From positions 15,500,711 through 15,564,710 of the forward strand of contig CM055097.1 in assembly GCA_029204225.1 (NCBI GenBank): a DNA stretch of 64,000 nucleotides. Direction: 5' to 3'. A model generated the notes under the pieces. It did not search any database, was not told where the DNA came from, and saw only the letters and a list, made by a program, of their open reading frames with translations. A program made the position numbers and the translations under genes. This stretch comes from Diphasiastrum complanatum. Its lineage: Eukaryota; Streptophyta; Lycopodiopsida; Lycopodiales; Lycopodiaceae. The first letter of the stretch is position 1, and each line of letters begins with the position of its first letter. Positions 10,640 through 21,775 of the stretch are shown here, in pieces.

Positions 10640-11989
10640 CTTTATGCATGTCACTGGAATTTGATCTACCTAACCCAAACTCGCCCTATTCTACAAGGAT
10701 ATGTGCTCAATTCACATACCTTGGATATGTACAAAATATTCACATGGGTAGGATCCCCCAAACATTAACAACAGATGATAGATATGTTTTACAATTTTTA
10801 ACAACTAGTGAAAAACCTCAAGGGATGGGAAAGGTCCATAGGTTGGCACCCTTCCAACGAGAAAAAATTTCTACATTCATGCTTTATAATTGTGGAGTTA
10901 TGGATAAATGGTTAGACCTATATGAAGAAGAAAAAAAAAAAAGAGGGCATTGTCTAGAAAGCGCCAACGACAGAATAGAGGTAGACACATGGCATGGCCT
11001 CAAGTTCACATGATCTTGAGACATTGCCCAAGCAATGCACTATAGAGTGGATGCATGACACACTACAAAAAGCAACAAAAGAGAGACAAAAAAATATCAA
11101 ACGCAGAATGGGACTTTGCAAGAGGATGCGAATGGAAGGTATTATTCCTTAGATACTTTATTATTAGAACATTCTTGTTTATAACAATATTTGTTTACTT
11201 ATTTTGAAACACCATGTTCATTCACAGTGATTATTTATGAGATTCATGTTTGTCATGTGGCAGTGAAAAATGTATAATGCTATATGGGCTTTTGGTTTCC
11301 ACTTTCGTGTTGAAAGGATTGATAACAAGAGACACACACACGATTGTGGTGTAATAGCATCTTCCCAACAAGAAAGTCAAAGTAGTGCACGAGATTAGAA
11401 TCCCATCTCAGGAGATATAGAAAACGTAGGAACTATACAAAATATTTACGATGTGTCATCTGGTGAAAGTGGACACTATTTTTTATTTGATGTGAAATGG
11501 TTCAAGGTAATTTATAGGCCAAATGCAACTGTAAAATCGGATCCAGGTGGAATTTTGCGATTGATTCATCAAAAACATTGAGCATGGAGTCCTTTGACTC
11601 ATTGGTGTTGCCTCATCACTGTGAGCAAGTGCACATGCTATGCTATAATATTTTTTTTGCAGGTGTTTTTTCAACCAGATCGACTAAACAAGATATGGTG
11701 GTTTTTAGCTCAAGTTGAACCACGTTCACAACGAGTATTTGAGGGTGCAAATGTTGAGAATGAAATGGAAAACCTTCATTTTAACTATGAGATTGAGCTA
11801 CCTAGAGATGTAGTAAATCGTCAAACCATACTTGAAGCACCCACTTCCATAGATGTTGAGAATAGAAATTCTAATAGTCAGGATGATGAAATAATTTTTG
11901 AACGTGAGAGTGATGATGAAAATCATCTAAGAGGAGATGAATTGCAAGATGTTGTCGCTGATGAAATTGATTCTTGTAATTCTGAATAA
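10640..11989 (+). pseudogene. CACTA-type transposon coding segment, DUF4216-like (copy 1)
   Basis: Exon 1 includes STFMLYNCGVMDKWLDLYEE and, after a frame change, CTIEWMHDTLQ. It ends at a donor AAG|GTATTA (11,138/11,139). An intron of 125 bp ends GGCAG at 11,263. Exon 2 holds MYNAIWAFGFHFRVERID, HDCGV, NVGTIQNIYDV, YFLFDVKWFKVIY and SLVLPHHCEQ. A short GT-AG gap (11,629-11,662) joins to VFFQPDRLNKIWWFLAQVEP. An acidic tail ends at the TAA at 11,987. The block LFDVKWFK...DSLVLP..CEQVFF...W....V.PR matches the DUF4216 domain of plant CACTA (En/Spm) proteins. A TAG lies after SSARD, and the frame slips at GGAATTTTGCG. An inverted homologue lies at 14,780-15,722. Confidence 0.68.
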
Positions 11990-12189
11990 AAATTGATTAT
12001 TGCAATTCTGAATGAAATTGATTCTTGCAATGCTTTCAAATGATTGTTATTTAGCCAAAATGGAGTCTCATTTATGGTCAAGTAAGTGAAAAATAGACAT
12101 AGTTTGACTTCAATCCCATTTTTTTGGAGATAATGTCGGTGAAGATAGATGTACGGCTTCATGTTCCAAGAAAATTCTCATTTTTTAAC

Positions 12190-12520
12190 AAATGTTGCAA
12201 AGGCAGTAAATCACTAAAAGCATGTGAGTTGATGAAATCACCACCACAAACTAGGACAAAATCAAGTGTTTCATCATAGTCAATCCCCTTAAATTGAGCA
12301 TATCCCTTGGCAACTAGTCTTGTTTTATAATTGTTCACACTACCATCTTGATTAAGCTTGATCTTAAAGACCCATTTGCAAACAGTAATATTTTGTATCT
12401 TTGATGGAGGATCAATAATTTTACAAGTATCTCAAACAATGCATCATATACTCACTTTTCATTACATCAAATCACTCTTTTGTTGCTACAGTTTCATTCA
12501 CACTTGAAGGAACATCATCA
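12190..12520 (-). pseudogene. Ty1/copia reverse transcriptase N-terminal fragment
   Basis: The minus frame contains [20 protein letters not shown], then [20 protein letters not shown] and [20 protein letters not shown]...YK.RLVAKG..Q..G.DY.ET is the start of copia reverse transcriptase. The preceding part (VNETVATKE*FDVMKSEY) is in another frame with stops. A tRNA-Met primer-site sequence lies only about 100 bases upstream on the same strand (12,619), so gag, protease and integrase are probably deleted from this copy. Confidence 0.75.
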
Positions 12521-12618
12521 AACTTAAGGTAGTAATAAGGACAATAAAAATCAAACAATTATCAACTTGTAATTGCTTCTCTCTTTCTTGTATTTGAGAC
12601 TTGATGGTTGTATTTGGA

Positions 12619-12629
12619 CTCTGATACCA
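12619..12629 (-). other. copia primer-binding site, one base short
   Basis: The minus strand reads TGGTATCAGAG followed by T instead of C. The adjoining TATTAAAATC on the plus strand would be the LTR edge with TG decayed to TA. The outer end of this LTR was not found. Confidence 0.55.
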
Positions 12630-13296
12630 TATTAAAATCAAAGGTTATGAACCTCATTTGGATACTAAAACTTTGAAAAAGCATCAAAGGTTTCACTTAT
12701 ATCTAATAGATAGAAAACTAGCACACAATTCAACCTATTTTGCATCTAATTGGCAAGAGATTTTGAACACCACAATAAAACTAGAAATAATTGATCTTCA
12801 CTTCTTGTCACACACGTGGAAAGTATAATACTTTGTTCCTCATTAAAGAGCAAACTTGCCAAAATCACCATTTCTTGATAATCTCTCGAAGTATGTACAA
12901 AATGAGCTCTCAATCCATATCAAATGATCTCGAATATGAGATTAGGTAGAGTGCCATTAGGGTAGACCCTAAACCCCTGGCTATCAAAGCCTTAGATCAT
13001 GCATAATTATCCTCTTGGTAGCTCGAGTCAATTGTCTTATAAAAGTAGGTGGCCGACCTCATCAAAAATCCCAATCATCTAGGAACATCATGATATAATT
13101 CACTTTAGAAAATTATTTATTGAACTAATTCCATTTCATTATGAATATGCAAAAAAAAAAAAAAAAGTTAGGCCTCATCATAATATAATTCACTTTAGAA
13201 AAAAAAAATATAACCTAATCATAATATAATTTAGTTTAGAAATATATTTATTTAACGAATTTCATGTCATTATCAACATGCAAAAAAAAAAAAATT
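12630..13296. other. AT-rich DNA with A-tract repeats, possible LTR remnant
   Basis: No coding frame. From about 13,086 a block (CATAATATAATTCACTTTAG, then TTTATT.AAC.AATT, then CATGCAAAAAAA) is repeated at about 13,213-13,293, with a partial copy between, each ending in a long A-run. The first half may be the LTR belonging to the primer site at 12,619. Confidence 0.4.
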
Positions 13297-13665
13297 GCGT
13301 GGATAATCCATGCAGAAGATTTTTACGTGTGGATATCTTTAACTTTCGATCCGGTCCGGTGGACAAACTGAAATTTGCGTGGATTATCCACGCGAATATT
13401 GCTTTCCGGCACCGCCAACCTTCCCTCCCAAACAGTTGTTGGAATTTTCAAAATTCAATTTCGCGTGGATAATCCATGCGCATAAATTTTTCGGCGCTGT
13501 GTCAAAAAAACACCGGTGGACTGGCTGGAGGCGTGTCAAAAAAAATTTAGCATGGATAATCCACCCATGGATGTTCCACGCAAAGAAATTTTCAAAAAAG
13601 CGACTAAGTGTCGGGTCTCGCGTGGATACTCTGCGTGGATAAACACAGAGTTTTCTAGTTGTGAG
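13297..13665. repeat. palindrome cluster 1, GCGTGGATAATCCACGC type
   Basis: GCGTGGATTATCCACGC occupies 13,377-13,393 with 8-base arms around one T. Near-identical copies are at 13,297-13,313 and 13,463-13,479 (one mismatch each, ..CCATGC), with a degenerate one at 13,550-13,565. GCGTGGATA half-sites recur near 13,620 and 13,635. Local GC is well above the AT-rich flanks. Confidence 0.7.
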
Positions 13666-14250
13666 ACATGTCGAAGTCATCGACACCGAAGTCATCGACA
13701 ATCCCCCAACCAAATACTGAAGGAAGATGTCGAGCAGAATGAAGAACCAAGACGTGAACAAAAAGCACAAGCCAAAAAAAAATGGCTAAGGCACGGAGGA
13801 AAGTGAGGTGCAACCAGAAGCAATTGTAATTAGCATAATGTGTTCTTTTGATTAAGGCAGATTAGCTTAAGTGTATTACGTCTACGAATCTTTCTCATGT
13901 AATGCATGCCAAGAACATACTCTCAAGTAATTATTGAATAGAAACGTTCAGAGCGTGCATAGTGATTAGAAGCATATAGGAAATCTAGATATTTGTATTT
14001 GCAAAATTTGCGAAATTTGTCAGTTAGAGCAAGATTAACACCTGTAGCGTTTAAAGATATTCTAAACGCTATTACAACATTTGTAGATTCATTTGAGAAA
14101 AGGTCCGTTAAAACACCAAGTTCTACAGATTCATCAGAATCAGATTCATTTGATTCCACTTCCGAACCAAGTTCAAAATCAAAATCTTCTTCATCAGAAC
14201 CATCATCTGAGCGTAGTCTAGATCTTGATCCTCCTACACAACTACACATA
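13666..14250 (-). other. weak acidic frame between palindrome clusters
   Basis: The minus strand carries an open frame rich in Asp, Glu and Ser (DDGSDEEDFDFELGSE and following) over about 13,990-14,235. It continues into the neighbouring palindromes, where the peptide is meaningless. It could be a disordered exon or chance. I do not recognise it. Confidence 0.2.
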
Positions 14251-14261
14251 TGGGCAGCCAT

Positions 14262-14589
14262 GCGTGGTACATCCACGCCAAAAATTCTTCGGGGACCCTG
14301 CCAGTCAAATCCAGGCTGGAGGTGGGTCCGGCATTGGATTTTTTTTTTTTCTCGTGGCACTGCCACGAGTGGCAGTGCCACGCAAATTTTTTTAAACCAA
14401 AATTCAAAAAAATAAGCGCCAACATTGCCCGGCTTGGTAAAGCCACGTGTGGAAGTGCCACGCAAGAATGTTATTTAACCGCCTCTCATCTGACATCTGA
14501 CATTCACTTATTTTGGAGATTTGCCATGCATGGCAAATCTCCAGAGAAAATTCCAGAGAATTGTAATTTTATATTGCCACGCGTGGCAA
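14262..14589. repeat. palindrome cluster 2, GCCACG/CGTGGC cores
   Basis: There are four perfect or near-perfect palindromes. 14,262-14,278 is GCGTGG-TACAT-CCACGC. 14,351-14,369 is CTCGTGGCA-C-TGCCACGAG and overlaps a second one, CACTGCCAC-GA-GTGGCAGTG, at 14,358-14,377. 14,515-14,542 is a perfect 28-base palindrome with GCCATGCATGGC at its centre. 14,574-14,589 is TTGCCACGCGTGGCAA. An imperfect GCCACGTGTGG lies at 14,442. Confidence 0.75.
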
Positions 14590-14779
14590 AATATATTTGT
14601 TGTAATTTTTTTTAAAACTATTTGAAAATATTTTGATAAATAAACAACCCTATGAGTAATTTAAAAGTAAATGAAATTATTTTTAGGCTTTAAATAAGTG
14701 TGGACTAATAATAAAATGAAATTTATGTGATCATGATTGCGAATTAAAAATCAAATGATCATTGTGTCAAATTATTGTG

Positions 14780-15722
14780 CTCTGACAAAATCAATATTGC
14801 ATTTTCAAATACATGTCTAGCGCGTGGCTTTACTTGAACAACATACCACCACTTGTTGTTTAGTCAATCCGGTTGAAAAAATACCTGCACATTTAACAAT
14901 GTTAAGTTAAAAAATTTGTTCCAACATGAAACTGAGGTCCACATGAATAGTTAATTGTAATGAAATAGTGTATGTTACTGATTATGATTGAGAAAAAATG
15001 AATGTCATGTGACACACCTGTTCAAAATGACGAGGCAACACCAATGTGTCTGAATAATCCATGCTTAATGTCTTGGTTGAATCGATAGCAAAAATCCACT
15101 ACGATCTCTTTTCACGGTTGCATTTGACCCTTGATAATTGATTTTGAACCATTTCACATCTAACAAAAAGTATTTTCCATTTTCACCAAAACACACTTCA
15201 TGTATATCTTGAATAGTTCCTACATACTCAAGCTCTTCAGAGATTGGACTTTGGTCTTGTGCACTACCCCGAATTTATTGATTAAAAGATGCCATAACAC
15301 CACAATCATAAGTTCGTCGTTTCATATCAACTTGTTCAACGCGATGATGATGACCATATGCCCACATTGTACTATACTTTCGATACTATTGTGATTAAGA
15401 CAATAATCAATCATTATACAAGCTACATTGTATTTTATAAAAAAACAATAAACATACCTTCCAATCACATCCTCTTGCAAAGTCTCATTCCATGTTGGAT
15501 ATGACTTGTCCATTTGATCTTGCTTGTTGGAGTGTGTCAACCATCCATTCTATGGTGCATTGGTTGGGCAATGGGTCAACATCACATGAAGGTGCAGCAT
15601 GACCCCTATGTCTATTATGTCGGTGTCTATTTCAAGCCAACGTTCTTTTTTTCTTCTCTTGTTCATATAATTCCAACCACTTATCCATCACTCTAGAATT
15701 ATAGAGCATGAAAGTAGAAATT
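14780..15722 (-). pseudogene. CACTA-type transposon coding segment, DUF4216-like (copy 2, inverted)
   Basis: Minus-strand homologue of 10,640-11,989. It has STFMLYNSRVMDKWLELYEQ and CTIEWMVDTLQQ, a donor AAG|GTATG at 15,458/15,457, then YDCGVMASF, LEYVGTIQDIHEVCFG, YFLLDVKWFKINY and SDTLVLPRHFEQ, a donor CAG|GTGTGT near 15,018, an acceptor TGTGCAG, and VFFQPD*LNNKWWYVVQVKP. The two splice junctions fall where copy 1 has them. The second intron is about 125 bases here but only 34 in copy 1. Stops include a TGA in QPD*LN. As in copy 1, the frame slips one base in the T-run before AIDSTKTLSM. The coding end beyond 14,780 is lost. Confidence 0.66.
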
Positions 15723-15977
15723 TTTTCTCTACTACCTTAAACTGTTTTTTTTTTTTCAATCCTTCAAATTCCTATCTTGGCCTGCCATTTTCAGGAATGT
15801 TTAACCACAAGCCCAAACTCACTAGCTTTAACTCCTAAATCGTTACCCACAAGCTTTTATCCATGGGCCAAAAAATGCACAATAAAAAAAAAAGGAGGGG
15901 GATGGGGTGAGGGGAGTAAAAGAGACAATAAAAAGAGAAAAATAGAGGGGGAGGGGGGATTTGGAACACACGTGCAT

Positions 15978-15978
<1 letters not shown>

Positions 15979-16061
<83 letters not shown>
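15979..16061. repeat. (CA)n microsatellite
   Basis: About 40 CA repeats, uninterrupted. The long Thr-His and Cys-Val frames across it are artefacts. Confidence 0.95.
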
Positions 16062-16064
<3 letters not shown>

Positions 16065-16240
16065 CACACACGTGTGAGTGAGTGAGTGTGTGTGTGTGCG
16101 CGCGCGCGTGTGTGCACGTGCATACCTATGTGTGTGTGCGCCTATGTTGCGCGTGTTCGTTGTGTGTGTGACCCCCGACACAACGAATGCACGTGTGTGT
16201 GCGCGCATGTGCACGTGCGCGCGCACACACACACATCTCC
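16062..16240. repeat. alternating purine-pyrimidine GT/GC tract
   Basis: A run of TG, CG and CA dinucleotides (GTGTGCGCGCGCGTGTGTGCACGTGC and similar) with a central TTCGTTGTGTGTGTGACCCC interruption. Most of it alternates strictly, the pattern favouring Z-DNA. Confidence 0.8.
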
Positions 16241-16329
16241 ATTTAAAAACCTTTTGTGGATGAGATATATTGTATAAAGTATAGAGTCTAGAGTCCTTTT
16301 TTCTCCTTCTCTCTTTTTCATGGGCCCCA

Positions 16330-16433
<104 letters not shown>

Positions 16434-16500
16434 CAGGCCGACGAACCACCCATAGAGGAAGGGAGGTCCCTCCATGCCCCTAAAAAAAATGAGGTTAAAA

Positions 16501-16534
<34 letters not shown>

Positions 16535-16622
16535 CAAGGAAGTGCCTCCATTCCATTAAAAGTAAATATATCAATATTTACTCGCCCCCCACGCATGCGC
16601 ACACACACACACACACACACAC
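16501..16622. repeat. (GT)n and (AC)n pair
   Basis: A (TG)n run at 16,501-16,523 and an (AC)n run at 16,600-16,622 flank 76 bases of unique DNA and could pair as an inverted repeat. Confidence 0.85.
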
Positions 16623-17406
16623 ATACACTTTTTCTTAAATGTAAACCTCTCATAAAAAAATATGAATGTAAATCCACTTAAAAATGTGAACCCCCACTCT
16701 CCATAAAACCAAAAATGTGAAGGGGCTTTTTGGCTCCCCATAAATTAAGTTTTCTTTTTTTAAAAAGGAAACAAAAAACAGTCCCCACCAATAAAGAAAT
16801 TTTTTTCCCCCTCAAAACAAAAAACTAAGGCTTTTAAGGGTAGGAGCATATCTTTTTTTAACACTCCCTCGCCCTTTTTTGTCACATGGCAAAACCCACT
16901 CACCCATCTCCCTCGAGCACTTAAACCATCGGCCTCTTGCCCAAACAACTTGCTTTTAACCATTAGGGAGCACACCCGCACTCCGCCCATCCCAAATGTT
17001 CTCCCCTTCTCTTGTCAATCCACCTAAAAAAACATCATCGATGAGCAGAGCCGCACTAAGATTTATTATATGGCTTTCGTGTTTATTTTGAAATACCAAA
17101 ATTTTACCCATAGATCATGACGAGAGACTTCAATCCCTTTTTTCATCACTGGTATCTAACTTTATCCATACTTGCAACAACTTGCTTGGTGTGCTGATAA
17201 AGTTGGTCGTTTACTTTTTGGCATTTTCAAGAAGTGGTCCAGTATTGCAACGGGCTCCTCATGCGTGTCGTCTGTTCCATTCAGTGCTGCACGTTGAGAC
17301 GAGCCCGCATCAACAAATCGGGCTCCAAGCAGTTCAGTATACATAGAGAAATGCACATGCACACACCATCGGCCACATAAATCACACATGAATACACACA
17401 CACACA

Positions 17407-17409
<3 letters not shown>
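16623..17409. other. unassigned low-complexity DNA
   Basis: C-runs, T-runs and A-runs dominate to about 16,870. The rest has no protein-like frame. I see no gene or RNA. Confidence 0.35.

Positions 17410-17442
<33 letters not shown>
17410..17442. repeat. (CA)n microsatellite
   Basis: About 16 CA repeats, with looser ACACA and CACATAAATCACACA wording on both sides. Confidence 0.9.
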
Positions 17443-17443
<1 letters not shown>

Positions 17444-17541
17444 ATTGACCACATAAATCACACACACCATCAAGCACAAATCATACACACAAATCCACAT
17501 ACACAGATAACACATGCACTCACGTACATACACACACATAC

Positions 17542-17645
17542 ATCGGCCACCCGTCAACGACCATCAGCGACCATCGGCCATCCGTCAACGACCATCAGCC
17601 ACCCGTCAACGACCATCGGTCGTCCATTGCCCGTCAACGACGGGC
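17542..17645. repeat. ~21 bp minisatellite ending in a perfect hairpin
   Basis: CATCGGCCACCCGTCAACGAC-like units repeat about four to five times with truncations. The array ends at 17,629-17,645 with GCCCGTC-AAC-GACGGGC, a perfect 7-base stem made from the unit itself. Confidence 0.75.
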
Positions 17646-18560
17646 ACTCTTTACTAGTCTATAGATATATTTAAGCTTATGTACAGTTTTGCGCATGTGT
17701 ATGGGTGCACCATGCATGCTCCTCCCCTTGGTGAACATGCTGTCAAGTTTAGTTTTATAACTATGTCTGTCGAGGGTCACCAAGTCCTGATAATGAATCG
17801 TATTCTTATTCTGAAATCTGAACAAGGGGGTATTGAACGGAGACTTAAATATGAGATAAATCTCAAAAAATACTTCCACATCAGGACCCTCTGTAAATAG
17901 AAGGAAGAACAAAAAGAAAAAAAGAAAAAAGTGATTTGAAATACTCTATATTGTCACTAATACCAAATTCAAAAAAAAAAGATAGCAGACTAGAATCAAA
18001 ATTAGACATTTCAACAAGAAAAAACAGAAAAAAAGATTCTGAAAAACTTATAAAGTCAAGGATTGAATATCGATCTTAGGCGTGAAATGGAAGGTAAAAT
18101 TAAACTACAATACACTATGCGCTCGGGACAGATATCAAAGTCGGTTTCAGGCACGGGTACAAAGGCTTGAGAAAATCGGAAAGACAACGCGCGCTTGAGA
18201 GCGATATACGAGAAAGCAACATCGGTTTCAAGGACAAAGGTACGAATGGAGGGTAAACAGTAGAAACAGTGCACTTGAAATCGATATTAGGAGTAGAAAT
18301 CATAAAGTTCTCATGAAAATCTGTGCCGAAAATGAAAAATTTTATAAAAAAAATTTCACACGTGTGGAAACGGATCGATAGGACACGTGATTTCAATGCT
18401 CAACCTTAAATCTTTTTGTTAATGAGCGTCTTGAAAAGCCGTTCAAAACAGAGATTTTTCCAACCCTGGTTCGGTCGAATCAGTTCAGATTTTTTCAACC
18501 CTTCGCTAAATTATCTGGACGTGGATCGGGTCTAATTTTCCGACCCCAAAAAATTCGATC
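17646..18560. other. unassigned DNA
   Basis: No recognisable coding sequence. Short frames at 18,056-18,396 lack family signals. Confidence 0.3.
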
Positions 18561-19033
18561 CTCAATATATTTTTTGACCCAGTATAAATTTTTGGATCAT
18601 TTGTATAAAATCCGACCCTATGTAATTTTCGATATTGTCGGACCCAATGACTCGTTAACAGTCCGCCTATTTTGTACATGTATTTACAACTACAAGGCAG
18701 TTGTAATTAGTATAGAAGACAATATTCAATGCGAGTTAGTTGTAGATAATTTTGGTATATCTAGTCTTAGAATCTTCATCAAAAAACTTCTTCTGATTAT
18801 TCAAAGTATAATTAATTGTTAATCAGTATCAGCATTAAGCGGAAGTTATAACTTCATGCCATTGTACTCATTGTTGATAATAATCAGAGTGCAATTTGTC
18901 CTACTGTTGTTATTGTTCTATTGCGCATTTGTATGAATCATTCGATTGAATTGTTTTGCTGCTAACTATGATGCTTCCAATCCACGCACCCAACTATCGC
19001 TCCCAGCTTCCACTCATACCCATTGATTTCTAA
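18561..19033 (+). repeat. probable copia LTR, ends not fixed
   Basis: This stretch lies directly upstream of a plus-strand tRNA-Met primer site and gag, where the 5' LTR must be. I could not identify clear TG...CA ends, so the extent is approximate. Confidence 0.35.
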
Positions 19034-19035
19034 TA

Positions 19036-19050
19036 TGGTATTAGAGCGGG
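19036..19050 (+). other. copia primer-binding site, variant
   Basis: TGGTATTAGAGCGGG differs from TGGTATCAGAGC by one C-to-T change. It lies 126 bases before the gag ATG. Confidence 0.75.
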
Positions 19051-19176
19051 CTTCTCAGTAATCTGCTCCTCATTGTGGATTATTACTCTTGTTTCTATCA
19101 AGACAACGTTCTAGCAAGCATGCAACCAACAACATTCTGAAATCGTTGTTACTACCAACGATCTCGCTCATCTAGA

Positions 19177-20012
19177 ATGGATCCGTCTTCTCTAATCGAG
19201 AGACTCGATGGAGGGAACTATCATCTCTAGAAGTTCAAAATGAAGGTCATGCTATTAGCCAAGGAAATGTGGGACGTTGTTGACGGCACATAAGTCAAGC
19301 TAGAAGGTGATGTAGCCATTATCACCAAATGGAGACTAAGAGATGGCAAGGCATTTGCCATGATTACTCTCAATATCAAGGATACACAGATAATTCACAT
19401 ACGAAATGCTTAGACAGCCAAGGAAGCATGGGACATCCTAGCAACCCTAGAGATGTTACTTCCAAGTTATACTTGAGGAAGAAATTTTTCAGCTTGAAGA
19501 TGTCTGAAGCAGAAAGTGTTACAAGTCACATCAACACTTTCAAAAATCTTATGGAGCAAATGGCTACAATTGGCTCAGTCATTGAAGATTCCGATGCTGT
19601 TATGACTCTATTATCGAGTCTTCTTGATGCCTATGAAAATTGGGTCATGATAATTTCAACTCTGGAGCAAATTACTCTATCAAAAGCAATTTCAAAGTTT
19701 CTACAAGAGAAAATAAAAAAATTTGCATTATCCTCAGGCTCAAGGTCAGATCCTCAAGTTCTATATTCAAAAAATCAGAAGTTCAGATCTAAAAAGAAGA
19801 GCAATATGCAGTTAGGGTCGAATTTAGGCTATGGGTCGAATTTCATCTCTTCATCCTTTCACCCAAAGCAGAAATTATTCTGTAGATACCGCAAGAGAAT
19901 TGGACATGAAATCAAAGACTATAGAACTTTAATATTCAATAATGAAAAGAAGAAGCAGTTCAAACAACAAGCAAATTCTACTTCAACCAGTTTTTTCGAC
20001 CCAACAAGATAG
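19177..20012 (+). pseudogene. Ty1/copia gag
   Basis: The ATG at 19,177 opens MDPSSLIERLDGGNYHL, then TAG (19,228-19,230) where the conserved Trp of the gag N-terminal motif belongs, then KFKMKVMLLAKEMWDVVDGT and another stop. After a frame change it reads through KLYLRKKFFSLKMSEAESV, INTFKNLMEQMATIGSVI, SDAVMTLLSSL and, near the end, FCRYRKRIGHEIKDYRTL. The last is a zinc knuckle in which the second and fourth Cys have become Arg and Tyr. The layout matches DUF4219 plus UBN2 plus knuckle. It is homologous to gag at 44,360, including the Trp-to-TAG change. Nothing of pol follows. Confidence 0.85.
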
Positions 20013-20956
20013 TTTTAGAAAATTTGAGACTCTTGCAAGTCTCATTTTTAGAAGAAGATATATTACTTTGATAAATATTGATTTTTTTTTAATATTTTGA
20101 AAACTGCTAAGTGCTATTATAGAATTATAAACAAATGTTTTTCATCTATTCATAATTCATTTCGAATTCTTATTGTTGAGAACATGCTTGTATTGGAAGT
20201 TTTTAGCCGAACTAAATAGGTCTTTTGAAAATAAATTTATTTTAAATCGTGTATTGCCAATATGAAAAGAAGATATCTCGATTTGATAAATTTTTTTTTT
20301 TTTTAATTAGTATGGTAGTTGCAAAATGCCCTTATAGAATGATGAATTGATGTTTTTCATATGCAACATTATACGACATTTCTATTTTTTTATTGTTGAC
20401 AACATGCTTGAATTGCAATCTTTTCTTGCTGAGCTATATATTCTGTTTAGAAATAACTTTTACTTGAATCATGTACTTTCAATTGCCTAAATATATTATC
20501 ATGTAATTTTAATGGGCACTTTTTTTTTTAATGTTGAATCTTGTATATTATGTAAGCATACTAGACTTATCAATTTCAGGTGATAGTATTCACGTCAACA
20601 CAAGCATAACTTATTTCTAAACATTGTAGAATGTGAATATAGATTCATCCAAACATTGTACAATTTACACAAGAAAAATATATACAAACATAAAAATCAA
20701 TTTTTTTACATGATATTTATATAGTGATGGTATTATCTACAATTAATGCTATAATCATTGCAAAGATACATTGAAACAAATAAACAAACATACAATGTTC
20801 AAAATTTTTATTTCATAGTGCGTACTTTTTGTTTAAAATAGTCATGAGTATCTAAAGTGAAAAACCAATGTAAAAGTGACGATCAATAGAAGTTATCCAA
20901 CAAGTATTTTCTATATGTGAATGTCATCTGCCAAAATGGTAAAACAAATGAATAAA
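20013..20956. other. AT-rich unassigned DNA
   Basis: Strongly AT-rich with T-runs. A rough internal repeat (GATTTGATAAAT..TTTTTTTT, then TTGTTGA.AACATGCTTG) is seen near 20,060-20,190 and 20,275-20,415. No gene. Confidence 0.4.
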
Positions 20957-21775
20957 TTACATTGCTCTTTCTTGCTTGAGTCTATTCACCAAATTGATTA
21001 TGTACGCTCTCATTGCTTGTTCACCAAATTTATCTTGTTGGAGCCCAAAATGTGTACAAATAGCAAATACATCTCCTCTTGAAAGCTTCCATGGCTTGGG
21101 TTTCTGCACAAGAGCATAAAGAAGCTCCACCTGTTCTAATTCCAACACCTCGCATAATGAAGTTTGCTCGTGTGCCATCCCAGTAGCCAAACCTCCAACT
21201 TGGTGCAATTTTTGTTCCTATGTAAAATTTTTTGATTTCCACGAGTCCCAAGGAACGTCTATCACTTCTCTAAGCAAATTGTAGTACGGATGACTAGTAG
21301 TAACCACTTTTTGTCCAATGGAATGTGAATTTACATAGCTCTCAATGTTTGGAGCTTCTTTCATTTGTTCTAAGTATGGCCATAGGACATCATTAAGATA
21401 GTTGTTGTTGGTCTAGAAATATACAATTCAATAAACTATTCATGCATGATTTGTATGATGAATAATCAATAAGCACCGTGTTGTGTTTCTTGAGTCTAAG
21501 ATAGAAATGATGCCATATATAACATAAGGGTTTGAAATTAGCAATTACAAAATGCTTTTCAAGACACATTATACCTGAATGTTGGTAGCAATTTTTTTGG
21601 CTCCAGAACATAGAAAAATGGAAGCGTTTGACATGCCTCCCTTTCCATGAAAGAGCAGGTTATTAAGCACGGTTTCATAGTCCATAATGGACCAAGTGCC
21701 AATCTTTAATTGTAAAAACGTTTTTTTAGAAATTTCAACCACCCATGTCGCAATCTGATCTATTTTGATTGTCAT
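20957..21775 (-). pseudogene. unknown spliced gene remnant (two exons)
   Basis: I do not recognise this protein. Exon 1 (21,775-21,575, possibly internal) gives IATWVVEISKKTFLQLKIG and NASIFLCSGAKKIATNIQ. It ends CAG|GTATAATG. A 162-base intron (21,574-21,413) ends TTTCTAG, and exon 2 (21,412-20,957) continues in phase 0 with TNNNYLNDVLWPYLEQMKEA, GQKVVTTSHPYYNLLREVI, LHQVGGLATGMAHEQTSL, CEVLELEQVELLYALVQKP, WKLSRGDVFAICTHFGLQQ and NRLKQERAM. Composition and splice sites look like a real plant gene. One in-frame TAG (21,218-21,220) interrupts WKSKNFT*EQ, so this copy is probably dead. Transposon origin cannot be excluded. Confidence 0.6.

Noticed and set aside
16760-16990. 76-codon minus frame
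   Set aside because: Built over homopolymer-rich DNA; no recognisable motif.
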